A stretch of DNA of 36,092 nt from IMG/VR virus record IMGVR_UViG_3300020205_002915, positions 1-36,092 of that record; one strand, 5' to 3'. Every line of letters begins with the position of its first letter. Within the stretch, counting starts at the first letter, position 1. The stretch comes from a virus. Shown piece after piece: positions 7,423-15,188 of this stretch. A program made the translations under genes and the position numbers. The notes beneath the pieces were generated by a model, which did no database searches, had not been told where the DNA came from, and saw only the letters and a program-made list of their open reading frames with translations.

Positions 7423-7458
7423 TTGTACCTCGAGGTTTACCTTGGCCTAACTCTGGTC

Positions 7459-7466
7459 TATTTATA
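7459..7466 (-). promoter_or_regulatory. T4 late promoter (perfect TATAAATA)
   Basis: A perfect T4 late octamer on the minus strand. The start would fall near 7453, leaving a leader of about 30 nt before the ATG at 7422. It likely drives the head-associated block 7422 to 4524. Confidence 0.75.
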
Positions 7467-7487
7467 ATTTCTTACTATAGACATATA

Positions 7488-7495
7488 TATTTATT
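7488..7495 (-). promoter_or_regulatory. Possible second, tandem late promoter
   Basis: AATAAATA on the minus strand, followed by TATATATG, 29 nt upstream of the perfect late box. It could be a second start for the same operon. It is in an AT-rich gap, so chance is possible. The gap 7423-7521 otherwise shows no gene; no convincing plus-strand promoter for the methyltransferase is seen. Confidence 0.35.
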
Positions 7496-7521
7496 GTATC
7501 TAAACCAAATTAAGGTAAGTT

Positions 7522-8055
7522 ATGCCAAGAAGTTCAAAAAACGGTAAAGTATGGACTAAACAGCGTATTACACAGCTTATTACACAGCCAAGCAACATCC
7601 TTGACATTGGGTGTGGCCAAGGAACTTATAAAAATCTATTCAAAGACAACAAAGTTGTATCAAAGTCTAATTGGGTAGCCGTTGAGGTTTGGGAGCCATA
7701 CATTGAAAAGTATTCATTGACAAAGAAGTATAGTAGTGTAATTAATGAAGACGCCAGACAACTTCGATGGAAAGAGTTGGGAATGTGGGATTTGGTTTTT
7801 ATGGGTGACGTTTTAGAGCATATGACAAAGGAAGAAGCACAACAATTAGTTGCCCAAGCATTGGAATACACACGTTGGATACTAATAAGCATTCCTATTG
7901 TCTATCTACCTCAAGGTAGAGATGACGACAACCAATATGAAATTCACGTTAAACCAGACTGGTCCGATAGTGAGGTACGTGAATCGTTTCCTAATATTGT
8001 AGCATACCACATAGAAGGTATTATAGGAGTATACCTACTGCATGGCCACGCATAG
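7522..8055 (+). CDS. Class I SAM-dependent methyltransferase
   Basis: A 177-residue Rossmann methyltransferase. Motif I reads ILDIGCGQGTY (about residues 26-36), motif II has VAVEVWEPY, and the later WDLVFMGDVLEHM is the post-motif acidic strand and helix typical of small-molecule or sugar methyltransferases. No DNA-recognition domain or DPPY motif is present, so a DNA N-methyltransferase is unlikely. It is one of only four plus-strand genes in the window, ends 2 nt from the convergent stop of the 610-residue gene, and has AAGG about 7 nt before ATG. It looks like an inserted single-gene cargo; the substrate is unknown. Confidence 0.8.
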   Translation: MPRSSKNGKVWTKQRITQLITQPSNILDIGCGQGTYKNLFKDNKVVSKSNWVAVEVWEPYIEKYSLTKKYSSVINEDARQLRWKELGMWDLVFMGDVLEHMTKEEAQQLVAQALEYTRWILISIPIVYLPQGRDDDNQYEIHVKPDWSDSEVRESFPNIVAYHIEGIIGVYLLHGHA

Positions 8056-8057
8056 AT

Positions 8058-9890
8058 TTATTTGTGACCCATCCCTTTACGGACATCATTCATCATTTCT
8101 TTTGCGTGAGCGTCCGAGACGTGCGCCGGGACTCCTTTGCGGAACTCTTTAAAATTACCTTTTGCGGCATGATCTCGCATTTTAGTGCCAGACATTCCTG
8201 TATCACCTTCTGCATCGGCGTCGCGTTCTCCGGAAGAATGAACAGTAATTGATTTGAAGTTGTATTCTCCATGCTTTTCCTTCTTTCCATTATATTTGTC
8301 AAGTAATGCTTGCATCTCGTGTTGACGATCAGAGCCAGCAACGACGTGCAAGTGCTTGATACCAGCCTTGTGCATGTCTGCAGCCTGGTGGAGAATAGTT
8401 GGTTTATCTTTATCAGCAGCAACTACATGAGAGCCTTTAGGGAAAGCTCTAAGTGCATGCTTAACTTTTTCATCTGTGGAGAGAGGATTTTTCTTTGCGT
8501 CTTGTGATGCAGACAGTACAATTTTGTGATCTGCTTTATTACGCTTTGCTACTTCTTGTACTTTTTCAGCAACTTTAGCATGACCAGATGTTGGAGGATT
8601 CATGCGACCGAATGCAAGAACACCGTGCTTCTCTTCTTCTTGTTTCTTTTCCTTAGGAGCATTCTTATCGGCCATTTCTTTTGGTGCATCACCAGGACGT
8701 GGACGAGCAGCAAAGTTAGCAGCACTGAAGTCAGAACGGTCAACAAGTTTGGTAGGACGTCCGTCTACAGTAACGACAGAACCTTCACTCTTTGCTGGTT
8801 GTAACTTACCTTCTTGGTCTGTCTTATATGTTGTGAAGTCACCTTTAACAGCCGGCTCCATTGCATGGATCAATGTATTTTTTGCTTTCTGTATATGGCC
8901 GTGTAACTCAAGAGCGTTGTTAAGATGTTTCTTATGTTGATCAACTTGCTTAACTGATAAATCGAGAGCCCTTTGACGGGTAGCCTTACCAGCTGGTGTC
9001 TTTAGCTTATCAATATCCTTCTGACCTTTTTCTTGAACGTGAGCTTTGTATCCAGCAACTGATGGAGTGCTGCTTTCACGCACTGTCTTGTTAATGTATG
9101 TCTTGAGGTTTTCCTGATGCTGTTGGATTGCATCGTATCCTTTATCCTTACTGATACGCTGATGCACCGCTTCTGCATTGTTCATGTGAGTATGGAATTC
9201 ATCCGATGTCTTCTTATTGAAGGCAGCCTTTGTTGCATCAATAGTTGGCTTAATCATATGAACATCAGAATGTTCTTTGAATTTATTTAAGTCTGGCTTA
9301 AAGTCAGCCTTCATCCCCTCAAGATCTTTACCCTTGTACTGTGTGTGTACAACTAATCCAAACTTTGATTGTTCAATCTTACGACCTTCTGGCGAAGTTT
9401 TCTTTACACCGTATGTAAGTGTGTTTGGTTTAAAGTGATACTCATCACCGTTTGACTTGACATCACCCTTACCCGAGTGCATTACATCACCCTGATACAC
9501 TCCTTTGTCTGGAGCAATCTTTGGAAGATGTTTGAGTGCATGCTTTAGCTTCTCAGCAAGCCCCGGAACGTTTCCGTGATTCTTTTCAATATCTTCAGGT
9601 GTATGATTAATTTTGGGATCTTTATTAAAGGCAGACTTACTTGCAACAAAGAACTTACCTGTCGTTGGATGGTGTCCAAATACAATAGAAGGGGAACCAT
9701 CATACTTTGTTGTGATATGAGCATCCTTCCCTCCACCAGACATTGCCTGGTGCACAGAGTGCAATGTCTTTGCTGCATGAACATAGCCTTCTTTACCAGC
9801 ATTGATATGGTGGTCTTCTGCATGCTCAAGATGCTTTAGTTTGTCTTCCGAAGCCACAGCTTCAGATAAAAAGTATTGAAATGATATCAT
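8058..9890 (-). CDS. Fusion: ligase-like KxDG nucleotidyltransferase plus HxGH adenylyltransferase, head-tagged
   Basis: A 610-residue two-domain protein. The N-terminus MISFQYFLSE then Ala fits the T4 capsid-targeting/gp21 cleavage pattern (Leu-Ser-Glu at 8-10). Residues 55-190 and 365-385 resemble a DNA/RNA ligase nucleotidyltransferase core: TKYDG (K62 as possible adenylated Lys), FFVASK, GVYQGDVMHS, SEGSVV (E369) and KLVDR. After a charged linker (395-420), residues 422-575 form a cytidylyltransferase-like domain: FGRMNPPTSGHAKV (TSGH, 434-437) and MSGTKMR (566-572), as in NMN adenylyltransferase. His/Lys-rich throughout. Its ATG overlaps the stop of the upstream gene (ATGA). I recall similar proteins (DUF6267-like) in T4-like phages, with no known role. 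NAD-related chemistry or nucleic-acid end repair inside the virion or injected into the host are possible. Confidence 0.75.
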   Translation of the reverse strand: MISFQYFLSEAVASEDKLKHLEHAEDHHINAGKEGYVHAAKTLHSVHQAMSGGGKDAHITTKYDGSPSIVFGHHPTTGKFFVASKSAFNKDPKINHTPEDIEKNHGNVPGLAEKLKHALKHLPKIAPDKGVYQGDVMHSGKGDVKSNGDEYHFKPNTLTYGVKKTSPEGRKIEQSKFGLVVHTQYKGKDLEGMKADFKPDLNKFKEHSDVHMIKPTIDATKAAFNKKTSDEFHTHMNNAEAVHQRISKDKGYDAIQQHQENLKTYINKTVRESSTPSVAGYKAHVQEKGQKDIDKLKTPAGKATRQRALDLSVKQVDQHKKHLNNALELHGHIQKAKNTLIHAMEPAVKGDFTTYKTDQEGKLQPAKSEGSVVTVDGRPTKLVDRSDFSAANFAARPRPGDAPKEMADKNAPKEKKQEEEKHGVLAFGRMNPPTSGHAKVAEKVQEVAKRNKADHKIVLSASQDAKKNPLSTDEKVKHALRAFPKGSHVVAADKDKPTILHQAADMHKAGIKHLHVVAGSDRQHEMQALLDKYNGKKEKHGEYNFKSITVHSSGERDADAEGDTGMSGTKMRDHAAKGNFKEFRKGVPAHVSDAHAKEMMNDVRKGMGHK

Positions 9891-10693
9891 ATTACGATTG
9901 TTCCTGATGAGGGCTTACCTGCTAATCTAAAGCTAGCCATTACGTCTATTGATACTGGTTTGTCTGGAGCAGAGAGTCCTCGTGGTTGAATACGGACCTC
10001 AAGATTTGCTTTAAGCGCGTTCATTACTGCAATATTCTGTACGCCAAATTTCTCTGCAACCATTTTTTTCTCTTGAGGTGTTGCATTGCCGCTTTCCTCT
10101 AAGAACCAAATCTCTTTTCCTATCATCATAATTAGTATACTATGATCAGCGTCACTACGCTGCGCTTTTGCAAACTTCGTACTGTAATGGTCAAGTATCT
10201 TCTGGCCCAGCGTTGCATTTTCTATTTTTGCTAATTGATAGTTTGCAGTATTTTGTGTAAACGTTAGCAGTTTCGATCGTCTAAGTTTTTTGTCGTTTTC
10301 TACAGTCAACATACCGGAATATATTTTTGATACTCTCTTATCGAAGTATGTTTTCATATCAGTTAACAAACGAACACCGTTCTTTTTACACTCAGGACTA
10401 GCGTTCATCACAGAAATTAGTGTTTCTTTATCACTTGACGCTTTATCGTTGGTACTGAATGTGCGACCATCAAATACCCAATCACGCATACTGCCCATTT
10501 GTGCTTTTGGATCAGCCTTGTATTCAATATGAACATCAATCTTTTTTTTGTTGACCATCAGTCTAAAACCAAAATCAGGAAACCCAGTAGCAAATCCCGC
10601 AGGCTCAGCAAAAGCCTCCGGGTTTCCTAATTGTTTTTTTATTTTGTGGAAAGCATCCGCTTCCGCCTGCATTGCCTGATTACTTGCTGCCAT
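9887..10693 (-). CDS. Unknown protein, possible PD-(D/E)xK nuclease fold
   Basis: A 268-residue soluble protein. Residues 38-60 read Pro-Asp-Phe-Gly-Phe then, after a strand, HIEYKAD, which resembles the Asp...Glu-x-Lys core of PD-(D/E)xK nucleases; this is a weak visual match. The middle (100-200) is Lys-rich and helical, and the C-terminus is beta-rich. A GATAAATA late-type box ends 25 nt before the ATG. The ribosome site is poor (TAGG). It is translationally coupled to the 610-residue protein. It could be a late nuclease or an internal-head protein; I am not sure of either. Confidence 0.5.
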   Translation of the reverse strand: MAASNQAMQAEADAFHKIKKQLGNPEAFAEPAGFATGFPDFGFRLMVNKKKIDVHIEYKADPKAQMGSMRDWVFDGRTFSTNDKASSDKETLISVMNASPECKKNGVRLLTDMKTYFDKRVSKIYSGMLTVENDKKLRRSKLLTFTQNTANYQLAKIENATLGQKILDHYSTKFAKAQRSDADHSILIMMIGKEIWFLEESGNATPQEKKMVAEKFGVQNIAVMNALKANLEVRIQPRGLSAPDKPVSIDVMASFRLAGKPSSGTIVI

Positions 10694-10717
10694 TGCCTAG
10701 TCCATTTATTACTAGGC

Positions 10718-10725
10718 TATTTATC
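10718..10725 (-). promoter_or_regulatory. Probable T4-type late promoter
   Basis: GATAAATA on the minus strand, differing from TATAAATA at one position, inside the stop region of the preceding gene. Expected start near 10712, about 19 nt before the ATG at 10693. It would drive the nuclease-like and 610-residue genes late. Confidence 0.5.
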
Positions 10726-10948
10726 ACAGCCCGATTGCACGTCCTTCAAACTTTAGCGGTGTACCTTGTTTGTAATCGTGTTCAAGATATTCAGCTAGAC
10801 ATTCAAATGTCACAGCACTTTCCATGTCTTTTGCTTGTTCGAGAGCATGTTGCGCATTGCGCACAAACTTAATCAAAGACTCTACGGTAATAGTTGGGTT
10901 ATCAAATGAACTAAGATGGGGTTTCATTCGAGCAGCACGTTGAAACAT
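10724..10948 (-). CDS. Small early protein, unknown
   Basis: A 74-residue protein, mostly helical, starting with a basic segment and continuing with Glu/Ala-rich helices (residues 23-60). No family is recognised. I chose ATG 10948 because AAGGAG lies 5 nt upstream; a GTG two codons earlier is too close to that site. A sigma70-type promoter (TTGTAA-17-TAAAAT) ends about 20 nt upstream, so it is probably expressed early, unlike the late genes directly downstream. Confidence 0.6.
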   Translation of the reverse strand: MFQRAARMKPHLSSFDNPTITVESLIKFVRNAQHALEQAKDMESAVTFECLAEYLEHDYKQGTPLKFEGRAIGL

Positions 10949-10968
10949 AAACACTCCTTAAAAACTAT

Positions 10969-10997
10969 ATTTTACATCATAGGACAGAGTTTTACAA
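10969..10997 (-). promoter_or_regulatory. Host sigma70-type promoter
   Basis: On the minus strand: -35 TTGTAA (10997-10992), 17-nt spacer, -10 TAAAAT (10974-10969). The start would be near 10962, giving a short leader with AAGGAG before ATG 10948. It overlaps the end of the glycosyltransferase gene upstream. Confidence 0.5.
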
Positions 10998-10998
10998 C

Positions 10999-11742
10999 TT
11001 AGAATATTTGTGTCCATTCAAAGTTGAGGATTTGCTTAGATTTTCTACCTTCTGCTGTTTCATTGCGTTTACCGACCATATTTTTAACCTCATGTCGACG
11101 AACTTCATCACCCCACCATCCTAACGGATGTATCAATGTCTTATCGTCAGGATACAATGTAAAAGGAACGTCATCATATGTTACATCTCTTGCACCACGA
11201 ACGTACTTCACTTTCCACATTTCCATCTGCCTCTTTCTTGCAACCTTTGTTAAAGTTTTAAGAAACATTCTATCACCCCAATGAACATTTACAAATTCTT
11301 CATCGTACCCACCTGTTTTCCAAAAATCTGTTCGATGAACAACATAATCGTTTAGAGATGATTCTTCTGTTTTATCATGCGTGAAAGAATAATACGATCC
11401 CTGTGTAAGATCATCTTCGCCAATGTGTAACATTTTTAAAGTATCATCCGGGTATTGTCGATCGACATCCGACATGAGGTTCCAGTCCGTCTTTGTCGCT
11501 GTCATTAGAAGATTTCTTGTACCGTGCGAATTGAATCCAATATCATTGGTGACGCGAAACAAATGCATGTTTTTAGTAGGCTTGTGTCGTTTAAAAAAAT
11601 TTGTGGCTGGATCTTTCATAGACCCATCATCACCAACATTCAATATAAAATCATACCCCTCATCCTCAAGACGCCTCACCGTCCTGTACCACCACTTCAA
11701 GTAATGGGCTTCATTGTAATATGTAACATTAAGAGAAAGCAT
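10999..11742 (-). CDS. GT2-like glycosyltransferase (GT-A fold)
   Basis: A 247-residue GT-A glycosyltransferase. The start LSLNVTYYNEAHYLKWW is the family-2 nucleotide-sugar strand, followed by NVGDDGS (acidic UDP-binding loop) and MSDVDRQYP, which supplies the metal-binding DxD. The C-terminal half has aromatic acceptor-site residues (VHWGDRMFL). No membrane span is seen, so it acts in the cytoplasm. It is the last of three adjacent sugar-transfer genes, and overlaps the second by 14 nt. Possible acceptors are phage DNA bases, virion proteins or host surface glycans; the sequence does not choose. Confidence 0.75.
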   Translation of the reverse strand: MLSLNVTYYNEAHYLKWWYRTVRRLEDEGYDFILNVGDDGSMKDPATNFFKRHKPTKNMHLFRVTNDIGFNSHGTRNLLMTATKTDWNLMSDVDRQYPDDTLKMLHIGEDDLTQGSYYSFTHDKTEESSLNDYVVHRTDFWKTGGYDEEFVNVHWGDRMFLKTLTKVARKRQMEMWKVKYVRGARDVTYDDVPFTLYPDDKTLIHPLGWWGDEVRRHEVKNMVGKRNETAEGRKSKQILNFEWTQIF

Positions 11743-12427
11743 ACATCATGTAATCTTCATGTTCATCAATCCATCTTTGCGCATACATTGTTTTATCATA
11801 ATCAACAAACCAAGGGCCACCATCTGTGTAGTGAATAGCCTTTGGACGTTCAAGATGATAGTAATCATCGAGTGTGTTCCACTCCATAGTTATACTACCG
11901 ATTTCATCGTCCTGTAACCAATCAAACTGATGCAGCTTACGTCCTGGCGTTACCGTATTGACATACTCTGGTGTCAAGGCTCTGTTAGAAGGATGCGCAT
12001 TATTGAACACCATTAAGCTAGCCCAGTTCTTTCGTGGCATTGAGTGCTGTTCGACACCATCCATTTTTATACCTGTACGTGGTACATATGCTGGATGCTT
12101 TACTACGCTGACAGCTTTGTTCTTATTGACTGTATATACCAGGTGACTTATATCCTCGAGAAACAAAAAGTCACAATCACAGAATACGGAAAACTGCTTA
12201 CCTTGTCCTTGTCCGTACATCTCAATAGACGGAATCATAAACCGAGTGTATGTGAAGTCAGTTGATTGATTCGGTTCTTTGGGACGATTATATGTGTCAA
12301 TATTTTCACTTTTTAAAAACCAAATATCAGGCTCATCAAATAACACTCTTTTTTTAATAGAGTAAGCACACACTTTTGCTGCAATTGCTTCACGCTCATC
12401 ATAACCAATGTATACATTATAATTCAT
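11729..12427 (-). CDS. GT8-like glycosyltransferase
   Basis: A 232-residue protein starting MNYNVYIGYDERE, the first strand of GT8/GT-A transferases, with DCDFLFL supplying the metal-binding DxD (near residue 89), SLMVFNN as the usual acceptor-site strand, and HYTDGGPW near the C-terminus as the family's terminal His/Gly motif. Cytoplasmic, no membrane span. It lies 1 nt from the gene upstream and overlaps the next glycosyltransferase. The donor sugar cannot be read. Confidence 0.75.
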   Translation of the reverse strand: MNYNVYIGYDEREAIAAKVCAYSIKKRVLFDEPDIWFLKSENIDTYNRPKEPNQSTDFTYTRFMIPSIEMYGQGQGKQFSVFCDCDFLFLEDISHLVYTVNKNKAVSVVKHPAYVPRTGIKMDGVEQHSMPRKNWASLMVFNNAHPSNRALTPEYVNTVTPGRKLHQFDWLQDDEIGSITMEWNTLDDYYHLERPKAIHYTDGGPWFVDYDKTMYAQRWIDEHEDYMMYAFS

Positions 12428-12428
12428 A

Positions 12429-13217
12429 TTACTTTGTAAATGTTAAATCTTGAATTAAAGGTGGCACATAATCTTGATAAACTCTATCATATTTTTTTAT
12501 TCGTTTTCTTGCAGTTAAAAATATATTGTCTAATTTATCTAAATGAGTGAGAGGGTCTTTATCTTGACACAAAAACGCAGAGAAAAACGTCAAGTGTGTC
12601 AACGGATCACTACTAGCGTAAATCATAGATGGTATTTTCATAAATCTTGCTGGCCAAGCCGCCGTGCCATGATATCCAATGAACCCCTTCGCCGTTCTAA
12701 GTAGATCGAACAACTCAACAACAGGTGTTTTATAATCTACAATAGCAACATCATGATACTCCTTCACTTTTTGTATGATGTCGGGCCAGTGATCAGCAAC
12801 GGGATCTTTCCAAGCTCTCCCGTAATCTTTTAAAGACATCATGTTACCTTGTGTGGAATTGATGACAATTATATTTGTTTCAGGTTGGTTCGGTTGTTTG
12901 GGATACCAGTGATTATGCATCTTGTCAATTGCGATAAAATAATCCTCATAATTGGTATGACTGGCGTGCATACGTTTTTCGAAGGAATGTACGATTGTGA
13001 CTTCCGTATCCTCCTTCACACACAAATTGGAAATATAGTCAGCTCTTTCCCAAAGCGTCTCTGGATCTAATGGATTTGTTTTATGTGTGCTATCAAATTT
13101 CCATCTAAATTCTAAACGAACAGGTGTCATTAATTTATATGATATATTGTGTGCATAACAAATTGGGGAGACTATATCTCCGTACCCTATCTTTCCTTTC
13201 CACGTAATATCAATCAT
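12429..13217 (-). CDS. Glycosyltransferase-like protein (GT-B, GT9-like C-terminus)
   Basis: A 262-residue protein. The start includes GKIGYGDIVSPI, like the Gly-rich first loop of GT-B enzymes, and the C-terminal half has TAKGFIGYHGTAAWPARFM then IPSMIY, the layout of the GT9 heptosyltransferase nucleotide-sugar site (Gly-x-x-Gly-x-x-x-His/Ala then Leu-Gly-x-Pro). It overlaps the SprT-like gene by 1 nt and continues into the other two sugar-transfer genes, so the three are probably one pathway. The assignment is moderate; it could be a nucleotide-sugar binding protein without transferase activity. Confidence 0.55.
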   Translation of the reverse strand: MIDITWKGKIGYGDIVSPICYAHNISYKLMTPVRLEFRWKFDSTHKTNPLDPETLWERADYISNLCVKEDTEVTIVHSFEKRMHASHTNYEDYFIAIDKMHNHWYPKQPNQPETNIIVINSTQGNMMSLKDYGRAWKDPVADHWPDIIQKVKEYHDVAIVDYKTPVVELFDLLRTAKGFIGYHGTAAWPARFMKIPSMIYASSDPLTHLTFFSAFLCQDKDPLTHLDKLDNIFLTARKRIKKYDRVYQDYVPPLIQDLTFTK

Positions 13218-13657
13218 TATATATTTCCAGCTTTTCTTTCTTGGTAAAGTGCATATAACACAAATTCTAGAGATGAGGCTTCAATCTCCCACGGTAGATC
13301 AGAATACTCAATTGTATCTATATCTACTGCTTCACCCTTCCATTTATCATTTGCTGGGTTCAATTCACCTTTTGCAAATTGTTTGACATGAACCATTTCA
13401 TGGGCTAGTGTAATAAGTGTGTTCTTTAAACTGCGGCGTGATCTAAGTTCTATAACAAACTCTCTTGGTTTATACCAATCATTGTAATACGATATACAAC
13501 AATTTCCTAAATCACTGATAGCCGATTTGACAACAATCTCTATTGTGATGTGCTTCATCATTTTCGATGAAAGTAATTCATTGGCGAAGAAACGAGTACC
13601 GCTGATCAGCTCCTGTTCTACTAAAGGATTTCTGCAACCGGTTACTAGAATTTTCAT
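13217..13657 (-). CDS. SprT-like zinc metallopeptidase
   Basis: A 146-residue protein with HEMVH at residues 86-90 (zinc His86, His90; catalytic Glu87) and a following acidic helix WEIEA (E124 or E126) likely to give the third ligand. Length and layout match the SprT-like domain of Spartan-type proteases, which cut DNA-crosslinked proteins, but the usual zinc ribbon is absent. Its ATG overlaps the TAA of the small membrane gene upstream (TAATG). Its position next to replicative helicase genes fits a role in clearing proteins from DNA, which is inference. Confidence 0.65.
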   Translation of the reverse strand: MKILVTGCRNPLVEQELISGTRFFANELLSSKMMKHITIEIVVKSAISDLGNCCISYYNDWYKPREFVIELRSRRSLKNTLITLAHEMVHVKQFAKGELNPANDKWKGEAVDIDTIEYSDLPWEIEASSLEFVLYALYQERKAGNI

Positions 13658-13821
13658 TAGTCGTCTACTACGGCTTTTTCGATTCCATCACTTAAAACAT
13701 TCCAAATATCGACAGGTGAGTTAAACAAAAACCAAAAGCATGCGAATGCTATGCTAAGTCCAAAGCCTAAAACAACCAATGGATAAACAACTAACCACGC
13801 GAGAGCTTTAACAACAAACAT
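13657..13821 (-). CDS. Small membrane protein, unknown
   Basis: A 54-residue protein with one long or two short hydrophobic segments (residues 3-36, Val/Leu/Phe/Trp-rich) and an acidic tail. Its ATG overlaps the helicase TGA (TGATG) and its TAA overlaps the SprT-like ATG, so it is a genuine coupled gene despite its size. No function is recognised. Confidence 0.65.
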   Translation of the reverse strand: MFVVKALAWLVVYPLVVLGFGLSIAFACFWFLFNSPVDIWNVLSDGIEKAVVDD

Positions 13822-15188
13822 CAGCTAAATCCTTTGAACGCTTCTCTATTAAATTTACCATCACCAGGTTTATCAAAAACAGGTTCATCATTCATCACGC
13901 CTTGTTGAGCAGATTGTTCAACATCGTACAGTCTCATCTTTGGTCTATCAACACCAACAACAAATCGTTTCATGAACGTTGGATCACCATACCGATTCTT
14001 CAACTGCTTAAACATAATCTGATTAAGCTGCTGTAACTCATCAGTCGTGATCATTGCAGCCATAAAATCAACCGTTGCTGGTAAACCAAACGATTCAGAT
14101 GTGTCCTCAAGTCCTACATCCGAATTAGTAAATCCCGATCTCGTTGTCTGTGTCGCAGACACAATTGGCACGTTAAATTCAACTGCAAGACCACGCAACT
14201 CTTCTGCAATTGCCTTGACATATGTGTATGAATTAACATTGGCCCCTTGCTTAAGCCGACTGGACGCACATATATTTAGATAATCAATGTATATGATATC
14301 AGGTGCAAATTTCTTCTTTAAACGAAGCTCGTTCAACAAGTGTCTGAAATTTGCCGATCCTACAGAAGCGGTTGGATATTCTTTAATAATTAACTTACCA
14401 GGCGCTTTTTCTCGAATTTTTTCAATCCGTTTCTCATAAACATCCCGTGGCAACAGAGCTAGCTCATCGAGTGGGGTGTTTAGTAAGTTAGCATCAATAC
14501 GTTCGGCAATTCTTTCCTCAGCCATCTCCATTGTGATATACAAAACGTTTTTGCCAATTGAAAGATGCGAAGCAGCGCAGTGACACATGAACAACGACTT
14601 ACCAACGCCGGTACCAGCAAGAATAACATTAAGAGTTTTCTTTGGCAAACCACCTTTTGTTATTCGGTTCAAGTATTCCAAATCAAAAGGAATCCGTTCT
14701 TCTTTTCTATGATAGAAATCATAACGTGAAGAGGCATCGTCGATAAAGTCATGGCCAATATGAGTGTCAAATGATACAGCAAGAGCTTCTTCTAAAAGAG
14801 AAGGAATCATCCCTGGTGTTGATTTGCCTGTCTTGTCATCAAGAATTTTAATCGAGTCGGATATTGCATTAAAGATTGCCTTGTCCTTACAGAACTTCTC
14901 GGTTTGTGTAACAAGCCATTCCTCGTCAGCTGGCTTATCCTCTAACCCAGCAAGACGCAATTTCAATATAACAAATTCATCATTTGTGAAATGGGCTTGG
15001 TTTTCTATTTCTGTCTCAATAGCAATCTTGTTAGGAAACCTATTATACTGATCGACATAGCCAGTAATCGTTTCGAATATAACTCGATCGCTTCTGTCGT
15101 GAAAATATCTAGTCTGCAAAAAAGGAATGACCTTGCGGCCATATCCTTCATTATGTAGCAGGTTTGAAAGGATCAAGTCCTCAACCAT
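13821..15188 (-). CDS. 41: Replicative DNA helicase, gp41/DnaB family
   Basis: A 455-residue DnaB/gp41-type hexameric 5'-3' helicase. An N-terminal helical domain (about 1-160) precedes the RecA core: Walker A in LAGTGVGKS (near 190-200), then LYITMEMAEE, Walker B in IIYIDYLNIC, and VSATQTTRSG (motif H3). The C-terminus (from about 405) is Lys/Asp-rich and probably flexible. It unwinds DNA at the fork with gp43, gp44/62 and a primase (not seen in this window). It overlaps the following small membrane gene and is 1 nt from the oxygenase upstream. Confidence 0.95.
   Translation of the reverse strand: MVEDLILSNLLHNEGYGRKVIPFLQTRYFHDRSDRVIFETITGYVDQYNRFPNKIAIETEIENQAHFTNDEFVILKLRLAGLEDKPADEEWLVTQTEKFCKDKAIFNAISDSIKILDDKTGKSTPGMIPSLLEEALAVSFDTHIGHDFIDDASSRYDFYHRKEERIPFDLEYLNRITKGGLPKKTLNVILAGTGVGKSLFMCHCAASHLSIGKNVLYITMEMAEERIAERIDANLLNTPLDELALLPRDVYEKRIEKIREKAPGKLIIKEYPTASVGSANFRHLLNELRLKKKFAPDIIYIDYLNICASSRLKQGANVNSYTYVKAIAEELRGLAVEFNVPIVSATQTTRSGFTNSDVGLEDTSESFGLPATVDFMAAMITTDELQQLNQIMFKQLKNRYGDPTFMKRFVVGVDRPKMRLYDVEQSAQQGVMNDEPVFDKPGDGKFNREAFKGFS

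Noticed and set aside
9600-9839. Plus-strand hydrophobic frames inside the 610-residue gene
   Set aside because: Antisense of a His/Lys-rich coding region gives Cys/Met/Leu-rich readings; no signals support them.
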